The notes: generated from the letters alone by a model not told the origin. A stretch of DNA of 64,000 nucleotides from Sinonovacula constricta (GCA_007844125.1 CM017563.1:25264694-25328693), one strand, 5' to 3'; positions 1-11,860 are shown, numbered from the stretch's first letter. A program made the numbers and translations.

Positions 1-2899
1 TATGTGGATATGGATATGGTAATTAGCGCTGCGTAACATTTCGGTTGATATGGGTAATTAAAACTAAATGTATAACGCTTATTTCGTCACCATTAAATTC
101 GGGTAACGAACTGACAAGAACAGAACGACTTTTCATTAACACGAATACTTAATCAATACTATAAATTCTCTCTTTTGTTAGCATAAACATATATTTTTAA
201 CATCAGTATGATAGATAGCTCTGATAGTGTAGTCTAAAGTTAATAGAGATGTTTCGATTTATCAGATCGTCGACGAATCGGCTGTCAACAACAACAACAA
301 CAACAACAATTAAATACATATAAAACATTAGATAACTATTTGTCAATGGCGAATTCAGTGCTAAAGGCACGGGTATTTTGAAGTTGTCTGCGATATTATA
401 ATGTCTCACGTGTTCATAAAGTAGGCCTAATAATTAATTGATTTTTGGTCGACGTTTTTTAAAGATCATTGTCTTTGGATTTATAAGGCCTACTTATTCC
501 GACCTTTCAGGCTGACCATGTGGTTAGCACATCTGACTTTTTACTCTAAACGTATGTACAGGTATGAAAATCTCTTTAATCGAATGTTTATCGATGTTTT
601 TTCCCCCATTCACATGTTTATCAGTATACTTTTATCGATTTTTCAATTACTCAAGCGACTCACATACGCCAGAGACCTATTCGGCCCAGTGACCTATCGT
701 ACCCCAAAAGGTCGTAAGGTAGATTGAAGAGTTTACATTGAAGTAAAGTCAACAGGGTTTTATTTGCGTTACTGATCACATAACTCGCCCCGACTACACC
801 TAGCACTGAGAGCGCAGCTCGGAGCCTCGAGTGGATATTTGCTGACCGTAAATAAAGTAAACACAACTCGAGAAATTGATTTACTTCAAGAATTCTGTCT
901 ACATGTCATGTAAATACACATTCCGAACACATGGAATCCTGCTAGCTACAATAAATATGTTTACAGCATAGTTTGAAATTTCGCAAAACACACTCCATTA
1001 ACACTAGATGCCTACAACAATACTTTTAGGTATCATATTAATAAGAAAACAGTTTTATACGAGATCAAACTTGACACAGAACAAACGGAATTAAAATAGC
1101 TCTGGATACTTTGATAAGCAGAAATGTTTTAAAGATAATCATACAAGAAAATATTTCACCATACCATATCTCTCAACCTTGTTATTAGACGGGTTTTCTA
1201 CTTCCAATAGTACAGAGACTTGGTTCAAAACTTCAAAATAGAATTCATGCATTTATATAACTGTTTCTCGAAAACATGAATATTTTAGATGCTTGAGCAT
1301 TGCAATTCAGAAACACCTTTTCTAAATACAAGATGCGGATAAAGAAGGTTAATATTTAGTGTTTTCAATTAAATGTAGACGTTTTGTCACACATGTCTTT
1401 AAATTATTTCAATGGACAAGTCACATTGTTGTCCATTATTAATCAATGGGTTTGGGCAATAGGTTTGAACAAAGTTATCGTCATTATTTAGACTACATAC
1501 ATTTCGTTTTCGAGTTCACATTGTATTCTAAAATGACACGAAGATGGAGTAGGTGCCTCAAACAATGACACGATGTAGACAAATTTAAACATTTAACTGA
1601 TAACAGTCGTAAGTTCAGCCTGTGTCAGAACCGAACAACTTGACAGATAAAAAGTAGTTCCTTGTTATCTCGTTAATGCAAACCTCACGTGCGTGGGGAT
1701 TACTCGCAGAAAATAAATCAGCAAACATCAATGACTTGAAGAAAGCACAACTGTTATTTATTACTCGTTTATTAAATGTCTTTTATAACATGGAGATTTT
1801 TATAACTTCTATGACGTCACTGACGCATTGTGTTGTCTGCTAGATCGAACATTGATGAAGGCTCGTTTTGGAAAGCCTCTCTTGTTATTTCACCCATATC
1901 CGTTACACAATAACTGTTTTTTTTTGTCACTCATAAACTTGTAACAAATTAAAAAACAACCCAAACTGAAAGTCGGTTTTTCGTTTCTGCATGCAGCCTG
2001 TTGTTGTTGTTGCTGTCCATTGTGTGCCATTCTAATGAAATATACAGGTGTCGTGAATCAAATGACATTATGGTTACAAAGTATATATACATGTATATCG
2101 AACAAATGACATTATTTGTGTCTAACCCCTTATGATCATCTTTATTATACATATGTTTAATGAATAAAAATCTCCTGACGTAAATCTGTGAAGAAAAGTC
2201 ATAACACCCTCCCCTCCCCTCCCCCACCCCCACCGCCACCACCACCACCACCTACCCCCAACCCCCGCCCAACCCGTCAATGATTGAGCTGTACTCTCTA
2301 GTCAAGGTTTGGCCGGTCAAAATGTTAAATCTAGGTGTCCCCAGAACAGCCAAAATAAATACGTTTTAATCCACATCGATCCTACCGAATAGCAGTGCAT
2401 TGTTAAGGCAAGCCATGATTGTATTTAAAAACAGATTGAATTTTGAATACATATTACAACCCTTTATAGAGTATACACTTATCAACGAGCCAATAAGTTC
2501 ATATTTATTTATTACATTACAGGACATTGTTTGTTATGTTTACATGTAGCTTTTCTTAATTTTTTTAAAATTTACAAATTTACCAAAATAGCCATGAATA
2601 AAAGTCAGTAAATAAACAGAAATACTAAATGATTTCATGTCGAGCAGTTGGTGATGTGGGTTTTGATTTTCAATCTTGTTTAATTTGTTCAATCGTACGT
2701 TCATTGTTGGATTTACTGGGCTAGAAGTAATAACAGCATAACTGTACGCGATGTGAAGCTGTTCATTTTAAAAGACTGCAAGTTAAGCCCATCGTTTTGT
2801 CTTCTATCAATATTTTAAACAGTTAACTAAATCTACAAGTAAAAAAACCCTGCTACTTTCATAACTGAGCTTGACAACCAGATGTCTTCTTATCGTTTC
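1..2899. other. Gene-poor upstream region of the LRR gene
   Basis: No open frame here looks like protein. Visible landmarks are a CAA microsatellite (about 281-309), a C-rich and CCA-rich tract (2,211-2,258) and a perfect cAMP-response-element palindrome TGACGTCA (1,812-1,819). The 5' noncoding exon and promoter of the LRR gene probably lie somewhere in or before this stretch, because a splice acceptor sits just before its start codon, but I cannot place them. Confidence 0.5.
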
Positions 2900-2900
2900 A
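2887..2900 (+). promoter_or_regulatory. Splice acceptor before the LRR coding exon
   Basis: A pyrimidine-rich run ending in TTTCAG lies 51 bases before the ATG at 2,952. It suggests that the coding exon is preceded by at least one noncoding exon. The bases after the AG contain no upstream ATG, so translation would start at 2,952. Confidence 0.55.
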
Positions 2901-2951
2901 GTTTTCACGACAGCAGACACGACCAGAACCTAGCCCTGGTGTAGACTGACG

Positions 2952-5339
2952 ATGAGCGGGAAACGAAAGAAGGACGATAAGCCGCCGCCAGCCACTGGGC
3001 CGGGTAGTAAAATTGTCTCACTAAACGAGTCTTTAAAGAAACACCTGAAGAAGGTCGAAGGCAATAAATACCACCTCAAATTCGGCACATGCAACATTAA
3101 ATCTCTGCCGCTTGAGCTATGGACGAACGAAGAATTGTGCGAAGTGGCTATCAGGCTCAATGCCGAAAACAACCGACTCAAACGGTTGCCGAAATCCGTT
3201 GCGGCACTGGAGAACATCGAGTATATCAACGTTCGAAACAATGCCCTGTCTTCATTCCCAGGGTCAGTGTCGAGGCTGAAGAAGCTGACATTTCTTGATG
3301 TCACAAATAACAATATCAAGAAGCTTCCTCCAGCAATTCACAAAGCAACTGCATTGACCACGCTGCTTGCGGCGAACAACAAGATCAGGACTTTGCCGAA
3401 GAACATTGGCAAGTCTCCGGCTCTTGTCCACGTCGATGTATCATACAACCAGATTAAGTCATTCAAGAAAGGTGTGTACGAGATGACAGCTACTCTAATA
3501 TTGTCACACAACAAGCTTACAGACATGCCTGCCGCTACAGTAAAGAAACCAAATATCCAGAGGATGGATCTTTCGCACAACGGCATCAATCACCTTCCAG
3601 AATCCATCGAGAAGCTAACGCGGCTTACGTGGTTTGATCTGTCTCATAACTCGCTTGACGACCTCCCGCCACAGATTGGCAAGGTTCGCTTCTTGCACTA
3701 CTTCAACCTGTCCCACAACAACATCAAGGAGCTGCCAGAAGAACTCTGGCACCTTGGCCCAGCTCTGGACACACTTTTGCTGGGCCACAATGAGATGCCG
3801 GTGCTACCTGATGAAGTCCAAAAACTCACAAAGCTGCGGGAACTTGACGTTTCTGGAAACCAGCTTCAGTATCTTCCCGAAGGTCTCCGAGAGTGTACCT
3901 GCCTGCAGACCCTCAATGCGTCCGGGAATAAGCTGAACTCTATGAAATTTGCAGTGCATCTTAAGTCTCTTGAAAATCTCAACGTCTCAAATAATCAGAT
4001 CGAAGTCATACCAGATGACATATCGACGATGAAAAATCTAGTAACTCTCGATGTTTCGGATAACAAAATCAAAAATCTACCAGACTGCATTGGCAATATC
4101 ATAACGCTAAAGAAATTGATAGTCGCCAAGAACAGGATATCCAGCCTACCAGACACAATTGGAGTAGGACAGGTGCTCACACATTTAGACATCTCGCACA
4201 ACAAACTTACAACACTCCCTTCAGACCTCAGGAAACTGAGGAATCTGGAAGAATTCCGTTTGGGCCACAATGAAATTGCGGCCATGCCGAAATCTATTGA
4301 CTTTTTATATCAGATTCGGGTCTTGGACATCGCAGGAAACGGGTTCTCAGAATTGCTTGTCCCCAAAACAATCACGGACCTGAAGCTTTCTGACAATCCA
4401 CTTACAGTCAACTTCTCTGACCATCGCTCGTGTCTCGTCGTCATTGGAGACAAAGATCATTTACGTAACTTGACGTCCTTAGAACTGTGCAATTTAGGTC
4501 TGGACGAAATTCCCCCGAGCGTCTTTAACCTGAGGCTTTTGAAACATTTAAACGTGTCCAACAACAGTCTCAAAGGTCTTGGCGACAATGTCTGCAAGCT
4601 CAGAGGCCTTGAATCGCTCGTGGCGGACCAGAATGATATTACAGCGCTGCCTCAAAACATCAACGTCATGCACAAGCTTCATAAACTGTCTCTAGCTGAC
4701 AACCAAATCAGTGAGTTTTCGGCCGGACTATTGTCATTGATGTCACTGCAGACTCTCAACATGTCAAACAACAAAATGTCGCTGCTGCCTGACAATTTTG
4801 GTCGCCTCAACAAACTGGTCGATATGGATCTCTCTAGTAACGGACTGCTCACCTTCCCAACCGATCGTATTGACATACTCGCGTCACTGTTGACATTAAA
4901 TCTAAACAAAAACCACATCGACCAAATGCCGATAGACTTTCCTTATCTGTACAGACTGAAAATTCTACGCGCAAATGGAAACGATCTAACAAGTTTGCCA
5001 AGTGATCTAAACAAAATGCAGTCTCTTGAAGTGCTCGATCTTTCTGACAACATAATTGAAACCCTCCCGGAGAACATCTGCAAAATGCCATCTCTAAAGG
5101 AGTTAGACGTCACGTCCAACAAAATCACGAAGGGATTCCCTAAAGCTTGGGAGAATCTCCGCGCCAAGGCGAATGTCAGCATGGCAGAGCAGTCTTCAGT
5201 TAAGACGAGACAACCGCGCGACCGTCCGAAACCTGTGACGTCAGAAACTCAGGTCAGTCCGAAGGCGGGAAGAAAAGGCGGGAAAAAAGGCGGGAAAGGC
5301 GCCAAATCCGCACCTCCAATACCCACAGCAAGTGGTTAA
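2952..5339 (+). CDS. Leucine-rich repeat protein (intracellular, SHOC2/LRRD1-like)
   Basis: The 795-residue protein is almost entirely leucine-rich repeats. From about residue 40 to 745 there are roughly 29 repeats of 23 residues with the pattern LxxLxLSxNxLxxLP, where asparagine sits at the turn and LP closes most repeats. This is the intracellular Ras-group type seen in SHOC2, Erbin and LRRD1. There is no signal peptide or membrane segment, so it should be a cytoplasmic scaffold that binds partner proteins on its concave face. The N-terminus (SGKRKKDDK) and the C-terminal tail (about 750-795, rich in Lys and Gly, with KGGKKGGKG) are basic and unstructured. No kinase, PDZ or death domain follows the repeats. 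The coding sequence is in one exon with a splice acceptor at 2,900 and AATAAA at 5,696. The repeat class is certain; orthology to a named gene is not. Confidence 0.93.
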   Translation: MSGKRKKDDKPPPATGPGSKIVSLNESLKKHLKKVEGNKYHLKFGTCNIKSLPLELWTNEELCEVAIRLNAENNRLKRLPKSVAALENIEYINVRNNALSSFPGSVSRLKKLTFLDVTNNNIKKLPPAIHKATALTTLLAANNKIRTLPKNIGKSPALVHVDVSYNQIKSFKKGVYEMTATLILSHNKLTDMPAATVKKPNIQRMDLSHNGINHLPESIEKLTRLTWFDLSHNSLDDLPPQIGKVRFLHYFNLSHNNIKELPEELWHLGPALDTLLLGHNEMPVLPDEVQKLTKLRELDVSGNQLQYLPEGLRECTCLQTLNASGNKLNSMKFAVHLKSLENLNVSNNQIEVIPDDISTMKNLVTLDVSDNKIKNLPDCIGNIITLKKLIVAKNRISSLPDTIGVGQVLTHLDISHNKLTTLPSDLRKLRNLEEFRLGHNEIAAMPKSIDFLYQIRVLDIAGNGFSELLVPKTITDLKLSDNPLTVNFSDHRSCLVVIGDKDHLRNLTSLELCNLGLDEIPPSVFNLRLLKHLNVSNNSLKGLGDNVCKLRGLESLVADQNDITALPQNINVMHKLHKLSLADNQISEFSAGLLSLMSLQTLNMSNNKMSLLPDNFGRLNKLVDMDLSSNGLLTFPTDRIDILASLLTLNLNKNHIDQMPIDFPYLYRLKILRANGNDLTSLPSDLNKMQSLEVLDLSDNIIETLPENICKMPSLKELDVTSNKITKGFPKAWENLRAKANVSMAEQSSVKTRQPRDRPKPVTSETQVSPKAGRKGGKKGGKGAKSAPPIPTASG

Positions 5340-5695
5340 GTAAATACGTTCGCAAAACAAAAATAATGTTGTTGTACTTTTTGTGATAAATATGACAATA
5401 TTGTGGTCACAAGTTAAATGTCAAATAACAAAGGAGGTGAAATGTTATATTTGGTGGCATACATGTATGCAGATTACTAAAATTCATATAACTAAAAAAT
5501 CAGACAAAAGCATTTCTGTGATTTTCAAATGCACCGTTTATATATATTTTTCATATATGTGGTTTTGATAGATCAGTATTTTAGTCCTTAGCAATACTAC
5601 TTTTATTTGTTGAATTTATTTGATTTAATTGTCATTTTATAATGTTTGTTGTCATAGACATATATGTGTAATAATTATGTTATATGTAGACTTTA

Positions 5696-5701
5696 AATAA
5701 A
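5696..5701 (+). terminator. Polyadenylation signal of the LRR gene
   Basis: AATAAA lies about 355 bases after the stop codon, in an AT-rich 3' UTR that has no other good signal closer by. Confidence 0.6.
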
Positions 5702-6430
5702 GTTGTTATTCATTCTTTTATTAAACTTCCTTAAAGTTCCAAATTACACTTAAATGCATTATAATTTTACTTGTACGTCCAAAATATATAGAATCTTCAA
5801 AAGAAATTGTATTAGGTGGAGAATATTTATTTCCAATATGAACTTGATTAATTATAAAAGACACCGGTTGCAATTGTATAAATTGTACGAGGACCAATAT
5901 GCTCAGCACCGTTGAGAAGTTGTCCTAATATAATTAGAAAATCGCCTTTAAAATGTGTATTAAAGTGATTTAGCCACAGTTCTTTTAAATAATTTTGTGA
6001 TAAACAAAAATGTAATTATAAAACAAAATATCACCTCATCAATAGAATATATATATATGTAAACACGATGTTCAGCATAACATTATGATGTCTTTAGGCC
6101 TGGAAAGCCCAAAATGTAACATCGATTTTCAAAATATGTCAACCTTATTTTATAAACAATACACACATTGGCTCCATACTGATACATTCTAACAAATACA
6201 TATGAAGTCTCGATCGTGTGATTTTATGGACGCAAAAATGTCAGGTCGCTTTAAAATATCCATTAAATTGTTGTGTGAAAATAAATTACAAGGCCTACTT
6301 TGTCTTTGTTTTTAAATAAATATTTATGCACATATACGTAAAATTACATCTTCGTAACACGCTTTAACATTTAAAAAAATAAGTTACTTCCAACTTCGTT
6401 CAATATATTTTAACTTAAGTCTGAAAAAGA
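5702..6430. other. AT-rich intergenic stretch
   Basis: No coding potential, RNA gene or repeat structure recognised beyond short AT runs. Confidence 0.5.
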
Positions 6431-6436
6431 GGGTGG

Positions 6437-6680
6437 GATTTCCCGGCATTTTTGCCAATACTGTGCAGCAACATTTCCATCATTATAGCACAGGGGCACT
6501 TATGAGGTGCCCATGGACTGAACCCGGCCGGTCCGTTATACTGATACCAATGAGTCAGGCGTAATGCTGTCCCCTCAGCCCCGAGCGTTAGGAGAGAAGC
6601 CACTACTACCAACTTTAAAGTCTTTGGTTTGACCTAGCCGGGGTTTGAACCCCGATCTGTAAGTCTGTAAGTCTGGAAGA
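6437..6680 (-). mobile_element. SINE-like dispersed repeat
   Basis: Read on the minus strand, the segment begins near a box-B-like GGGGTTCAAACCCC and runs into a body that I associate with abundant molluscan short interspersed repeats. No target duplication was found and the family assignment is from memory of similar sequences. A search of the assembly with this 240-bp piece would settle the copy number. Confidence 0.35.
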
Positions 6681-6790
6681 ATTTCACAAACCGAAAATCG
6701 TTACTACACATTTTGTATTAGTAATTCCTGCAAAAATATTTCATATAAGATAAAAACATCAAATAATTTAATATAAAAATTACAGTCTAT

Positions 6791-7085
6791 CAGGGGCGGA
6801 TCCAGAAGTTTTTGGTGGGGGAGGTGGGGATGGGGTTGGTGGTTGTGGGGTATGAACCAAGGTCAAGTCAACTTTATCGCAGTTAATACTAGATACATAT
6901 AAATAAATAAAAACATAGTAAGGGACGCTAACTTCGACATAAGCAGTCAACACACAAAATTTACTTTAAAAGCTCATTATTTTTTAAGCTTACATGTATG
7001 TATTTTCACAACTCTACTCTTTTCCTGGTTGGTGGGGGTATGCATCCCCATCCCCCCCACACACACCCTCCTGGATCCATCCCTG
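6791..7085. mobile_element. Non-autonomous hAT-like MITE (295 bp)
   Basis: Both ends carry an inverted CAGGGRYGGATCCAG. The 8 bases outside each end (CAGTCTAT and TAATCTAC) match at 5 of 8 positions, compatible with a decayed 8-bp hAT target duplication. The interior is G-rich near one end and C-rich near the other and has no coding frame. A fragment of the same family lies at 12,311-12,413. Confidence 0.5.
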
Positions 7086-7500
7086 TAATCTACTAATTGT
7101 CTAAATCTGTGTTCTTTTGTAAATTAACAGTGTAACATTTCAGCTGTACGAGTGTTATGTATTGTGATATAAGAGTAGTATAGATATGATTCTCTCAAAG
7201 GTTAATCTACAAGTGCACATTAATAGGCTTCATAAGGTAAGAATTTCTGCTGATGTTGTCTAAACAGGAATTAGCATCACATGGCAACAATTGCAGACAA
7301 TATACACTACAGCACACCAAGGCAGTATATTCTATCATTTACTGCAGTACCACTGCAGTACAAAATTCAGTCCTTTCTTTTAGCGACAGAAATGCGAGCA
7401 CTTGTTGATGTTATTAATTTTCACGCACGATTTTGCTTGTACAACAATAATCGCTTTACGAAAATTGTGCCCTATTAGGTCTTTGGACCAATGCAAGTCG

Positions 7501-7571
7501 CTTATCTCTTGAAGGGAAATAACTCCTTTATATTGTGGCTCTTATGATTGAGTTAGCTCTCCTTTCAACGA
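7501..7571 (+). repeat. Dispersed repeat, copy 1
   Basis: About 70 bases containing AAGGGAAATAACTCC recur with a few changes at 9,727-9,800. Both copies are in the same orientation. No terminal structure is visible. Confidence 0.6.
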
Positions 7572-7579
7572 GTCGATCA

Positions 7580-8600
7580 ATAACACTATTGCGATAGGTG
7601 TGATAGTAAGACATTTCATTTAAATTCTGACTTTAATAGTAAAACACGTTGTTATTAGTTCACAACAGCAGAATGTGTTTACAACAGAGTGTACGTTCAT
7701 AAAGGAATGTCCATTAATAACGCTCCAGTCTACCACGAGCGATAGCAATTTATTTCAATATGTATTTTGCAGTATATTTAATTTTTGAAATTTACTCACA
7801 TGTATTTTGTTGTTCAACTCAACTCAACTCAACTTTATTTAACTCGTTACCGCTTTAAGTGATCAATGAGCAATTAAGCATACAATACACTCACAAAAAA
7901 ACACGGGAAATCAATGAAAAAGACTATAACATCTATGACGTCACGTGTAAACAATGCGTCTTCTGGTCATAGTTAAATTTAACACGTTTTTGTGCAATAT
8001 GTAAACCCCGTTTGTTGACATTTGTTTTATGAATGAAGGTGGTTCGAAATATTTAAAGCATTGCGAGTGATGTGTTATAGACCTAACCTTTTTTAGATTC
8101 AGGACAAAATGTGCAACAAAGATAGGATTGATGATTAAATCCAGAAAAGGTAATACGTTATTATAAGGGTAATATTATTAACTAATTTTGCTTTTGTCGA
8201 TGGAATTGTTTGTCAGTAAAGCATTGTGTAGAGAAAAAAAATCTAAAATTGGTAGCTAGAAGTCTGAATGATAATTAATGATGTATCTATTTGCATGATA
8301 AAAATTGCTATTATAGATCAAATTGAAACTGACACGATGAGACATAGAAACTTTTGAAAACAATTTTAAGAGACTGGTAACATTAACAAAGTTTAGTGTT
8401 TACCCTAGTTTTTCAACCAATCACAATGCTTTATTTTTAAAAAAATCTCCTTTCTTTTTCGTGTAGAAACAGTCTAAAGAAATTATTGTTATAGAACAAA
8501 CTTTCTACAGTGACGTCATGTGCATGGGATTGTTACTCCGGCCTACCTAATTAATATGCATGACGGTACAAATGAGTGTGTCGTGTGCAAAAGAAATAAC
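7580..8600. other. Intergenic stretch with two CRE palindromes
   Basis: No gene recognised. TGACGTCA occurs near 7,937 (overlapping an E-box CACGTG) and near 8,511. A CAACT pentamer run at about 7,815-7,835 followed by CTTTATTT looks like the 3' tail of a LINE on the minus strand, but too little is left to classify. Confidence 0.4.
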
Positions 8601-8618
8601 AAAACACAGCATATAAAC

Positions 8619-8624
8619 TTTATT
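8619..8624 (-). terminator. Polyadenylation signal of the ZMYM/Crypton-like minigene
   Basis: AATAAA on the minus strand, about 86 bases after the stop codon of the two-exon reading frame at 8,710-9,140. Confidence 0.45.
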
Positions 8625-8709
8625 CTATAGATTGAAATGTTGGCAAAGATAAGCAAAATGGCACGTGTCCATTAAGATCCAAAAAGAACAATAAACATAA
8701 ATTTCACTG

Positions 8710-9140
8710 CTAGAGGGTTTTCTTTGGAATAGCATTGTTGCATTGCTGTTTAAGATCGTCGGAAGAGACAGGATCGGCAAATCGACGGTTGGTCTCTGAA
8801 AATAGACAATATACAATGCTAGATCTATTTATTAAACACAAATAAATGTAGATCTAATAAATTTATGTTAACTTTGTTACAAACTTGTGTTGGACAAAAA
8901 GGTAATTATCTAAATACATTGAACAAGTACCTAAGGTCAACGTTTAGATTTAATTGAAAACAATTGTAAAATAAAGAAGGTAGATTTCGTAATGTAGATC
9001 GTTTATAAAAGTACCTTCTTGCTTGAAATCAGCTGTTGAGTCGGTATTTGCAATAGTTGAGTAGACGAGGAAACATCGTCTTCATTATCGAAGTTTTCAA
9101 ACAAGAAATCCCTGAGAGCGAAATTAATTTCTTCTTCCAT
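8710..9140 (-). CDS. Possible two-exon 69-residue protein, ZMYM/Crypton-like N-terminus
   Basis: Exon 1 runs from the ATG at 9,140 to 9,015 (42 codons, starting MEEEINFALRDFLFENF) and ends at a GTACTT donor. Exon 2 runs from 8,793 to the TAG at 8,710, using the second AG of a TTTTCAGAG acceptor, which keeps phase 0 and joins SSKK to TNRRFADPVSSDDL. The stretch RFADPVSSDDLKQQ followed by AIPKKT resembles the segment before the DNA-binding core of ZMYM/QRICH1-like and Crypton recombinase-derived proteins. Here it stops at once after PKKTL, so no catalytic or DNA-binding core is present. AATAAA follows at 8,619. It may be a truncated transposon-derived gene or a relic. The start, donor and frame agree, but the intron has not been verified by RNA. 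Confidence 0.42.
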
Positions 9141-9390
9141 GTTTCCTGTGTGAATGCCTCGTGGTAAATGAGTTAGAACTACACACCCGTCGTGTAACAG
9201 AATTTTTCAAATGTACATGTATACCCAATGTGTCTGGGTGCAGTGACAAGGATAGCGCGTGGTTTGTTGATCACGTGAAGTATAGATGCAGCAAACAATA
9301 TCAGTTTACTTTTGGTGCTGATGCAATATTGGAACACGATGGGCGTGGTTGGTATGATAATTAGGGGAAAACTAGCGTAAACACTAAGTC

Positions 9391-9503
9391 AGTTAGATTC
9401 CAAATAGAGAAACCTACATGAAATAGACACGCCCAGTCGGTCGCTACCGCTCCCTCCTTTGCCGTGTCTATTTCATGTAGATTTCTCTATTTGGACTCTA
9501 ACT
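9391..9503. repeat. Foldback hairpin, 41-bp arms
   Basis: The arms 9,391-9,431 and 9,463-9,503 are inverted copies matching at 39 of 41 positions, around a 31-base loop. It may be a foldback MITE; no clear target duplication was seen. Confidence 0.8.
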
Positions 9504-10955
9504 AATACTTGGAAATATCATGTCTTATACTATATGAAATATATGTAGCCGGGTGATAAGACAAAAGCGTAAGCAGCCCAGTTACCTCAGTCCTCGGATC
9601 ATTCGCCCGGTTATCGAAGGGTTTAGTTTTGCAATTGCAACCTTTTCATTAGATTTACACAGTTATTTCTCGTAAAAATAAACAAAAATAACACTGGATT
9701 TTTATTTCTTAATATTATGAATGTAGCTTATCTCTTAAAGGGAAATAACTCCTCCATATTGTAGCTCTTGTGATTATTGAGTTAGCTCTCCTTTCAACGA
9801 TGACTACCTCTTGCTCAGGACAACTAGACCAATGTGAATATTTGTTATACATAATGAAGGTTTAAAAATCAAATACCGCTTTAGCCGTTAGTTTTTCATA
9901 TAAAGAAAATGCACCAAATGGACCGCTGTACTGATAAAGCTTATTAATTTCTCTCCGTGCAAATACTATATTTCTTAGGATTTCTGTCTTACGTATCAAC
10001 AAATCGAGGATTCGTGCTTACTGTTTGCTTAACATTTCTTGTCTACATGCAAATGTTACTTGTAATTAGAATATTTGGGATCATTTGATGAACATGTACA
10101 TTTTGTCTTGTTTATATATTTTTATGCCACGTGATTACACATTGACATTAACAACAGATATCTTTAGAAATACCAATGCAGAAAAACAGTTCAAACATTT
10201 TGCTCTACATTTTAAAAGACTCTTTTCTACAGTTACTTAGCAGAGATTTTCTCCAGAATCGACACACATGTTCTATACACACATATATAAAAGAGAAAAT
10301 ATGTATATCGACAGGTCTGTACTATGTGCCCTACAGTTTGGATCAGATGTCTTTTATAAACAACCCTATAAATTATTTTTAGCTGAACAGAGCCCGCGAA
10401 ATCTTATTAATTGATGTCCTACACCTTCTTTAAAGTTAAGCATTACACCCTAATCGTCGTTACAAACATGTATTTTCTATCTGAGCCAGAAGGAATGCAC
10501 ATAGACCACAAACATAGGTCAGATGTTGTTACGTATATTTGATATAGGCAAACTGTCCGATACTACCTTGAACACTTTGAACCCGTTGGGCTGAAAAATC
10601 GAATGTGAATGATTTTTGTTTACGGAAAGAGTTTAAGCAGATATATTGCTTTTCTTCTGAACAAGAAAAATGTACCTAACTTTATTTAATTTAGGGTTAC
10701 AAAGTTACGTAATAATGCATTTTATTTGAATATGATTGAAAACTGCATATATAAACGGTACTTTAAGGCTCTTGATTTAATAAATAAAATAGGATTGTGT
10801 CTTATTTACATACAATAAAACAGCTACAAATAAATGAAAAAGGGATAAGATAAAATAAATTGTCCATGTTTTCGTATAGAAGCGATTAATATTAAACAGG
10901 ATTTCATCGTTATTTTTGACTAAATGTCTACTAAACAGCTCTGTTATGGACGACA
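9504..10955. other. Intergenic stretch
   Basis: Holds the second copy of the dispersed repeat (9,727-9,800). A short segment near 10,550-10,575 is the reverse complement of one at 12,747-12,770, and a motif near 10,470-10,490 (ATGTATTTTCTATCTGAGCC) recurs near 63,822, so further decayed interspersed repeats are present. No gene recognised. Confidence 0.45.
9727..9800 (+). repeat. Dispersed repeat, copy 2
   Basis: Direct copy of 7,501-7,571 with a small insertion (ATT) and several substitutions. Confidence 0.6.
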
Positions 10956-10959
10956 GCCG

Positions 10960-11022
10960 AAGAGAGAGAGAGAGACAGAGAGAGACAGAGAGAGACAGAT
11001 AGACAGAGAGACAGACAGAGAC

Positions 11023-11085
<63 letters not shown>

Positions 11086-11231
11086 GACAGAAACAGACAG
11101 ACAGAGACAGACAGAGACAGAAACAGAGACAGAGAGACGGAGAGAGAGAGAGGAGAGAGCGAGTGAGAGAGAAGAGAGAAAGAGAGAGAGACAGAGACAC
11201 AGAGAGAGACAGAGAGAGAGAGAAAGAGATG
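10960..11231 (+). repeat. GA-rich microsatellite
   Basis: Mixed AGAGAC, AGAGAG and ACAG repeats over about 270 bases form a purine-only + strand. Both strands stay open only because the sequence is simple. Confidence 0.95.
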
Positions 11232-11235
11232 GACA

Positions 11236-11811
11236 CGTATCCAGCTATTTCGTTTCTTCGCTGAGATCTATCACATACTATACAATGAAAATTTAGGTCT
11301 CATTTATGTTACTTAATTGGCACAGCATACGTATGAATAGTGTATTGTTGCCCCGATCTGCGCTGAAAACCTGCGTTTAACTGTTAAGTCTTATCATATG
11401 TATATCATATGTAAATGTTTGTTCAAAGCATTGTTCAAAGTAAACCATTTTATGTGTAATTATATTACCGCATAATTTCAAACTGACGACCTTACTTGCG
11501 GCAAATGTGCATGAAACATTATGACATAGGATGACAAAGGCCCATACCGAGAATCTCGGGGATATTCATGCAATCTTAAAACATTGTAGCGTTCTTTTCC
11601 GAACGTGTATGATAAAGGACGAGGATGATGCAATGCAGTGGGCATTCTGTGAAGTAGACGTTGCCTTTGTTTTTTGTTGTGGTTTTTAAAAGTAGCGCGT
11701 CGCCGATAAGATATAAGTATTTCACTGTTTTTAAGCAATGTACTCTTGTGTAAATGGTAATACATACATACAAAAGAGAAAAAAAACACGAAGCCATCAA
11801 TGGGCATAAAT
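11236..11811. other. Intergenic stretch between the GA tract and the cysteine-rich gene
   Basis: No gene, RNA or repeat recognised. Confidence 0.4.
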
Positions 11812-11817
11812 TTTATT
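11812..11817 (-). terminator. Polyadenylation signal of the cysteine-rich gene
   Basis: AATAAA on the minus strand, 44 bases after the TAG stop of exon 6. The short spacing supports exon 6 as the true terminal exon. Confidence 0.7.
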
Positions 11818-11860
11818 CAGCCACACTAACACGAATATGTCGCCAAGACTTGATCTTGGA

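Noticed and set aside
2930..3319. 129-codon minus-strand ORF opposite the LRR gene, and similar shadows to 5,182
   Set aside because: Antisense shadows of the leucine-rich repeats with no independent support.
8625..8816. 63-codon ORF starting MYIVYFQRP
   Set aside because: It runs through the intron before the acceptor. The other frame after the acceptor matches a protein family and leads to a nearby poly(A) signal.
10924..11236. Arg/Glu-rich and Leu/Ser-rich ORFs
   Set aside because: Both are readings of the GA microsatellite.
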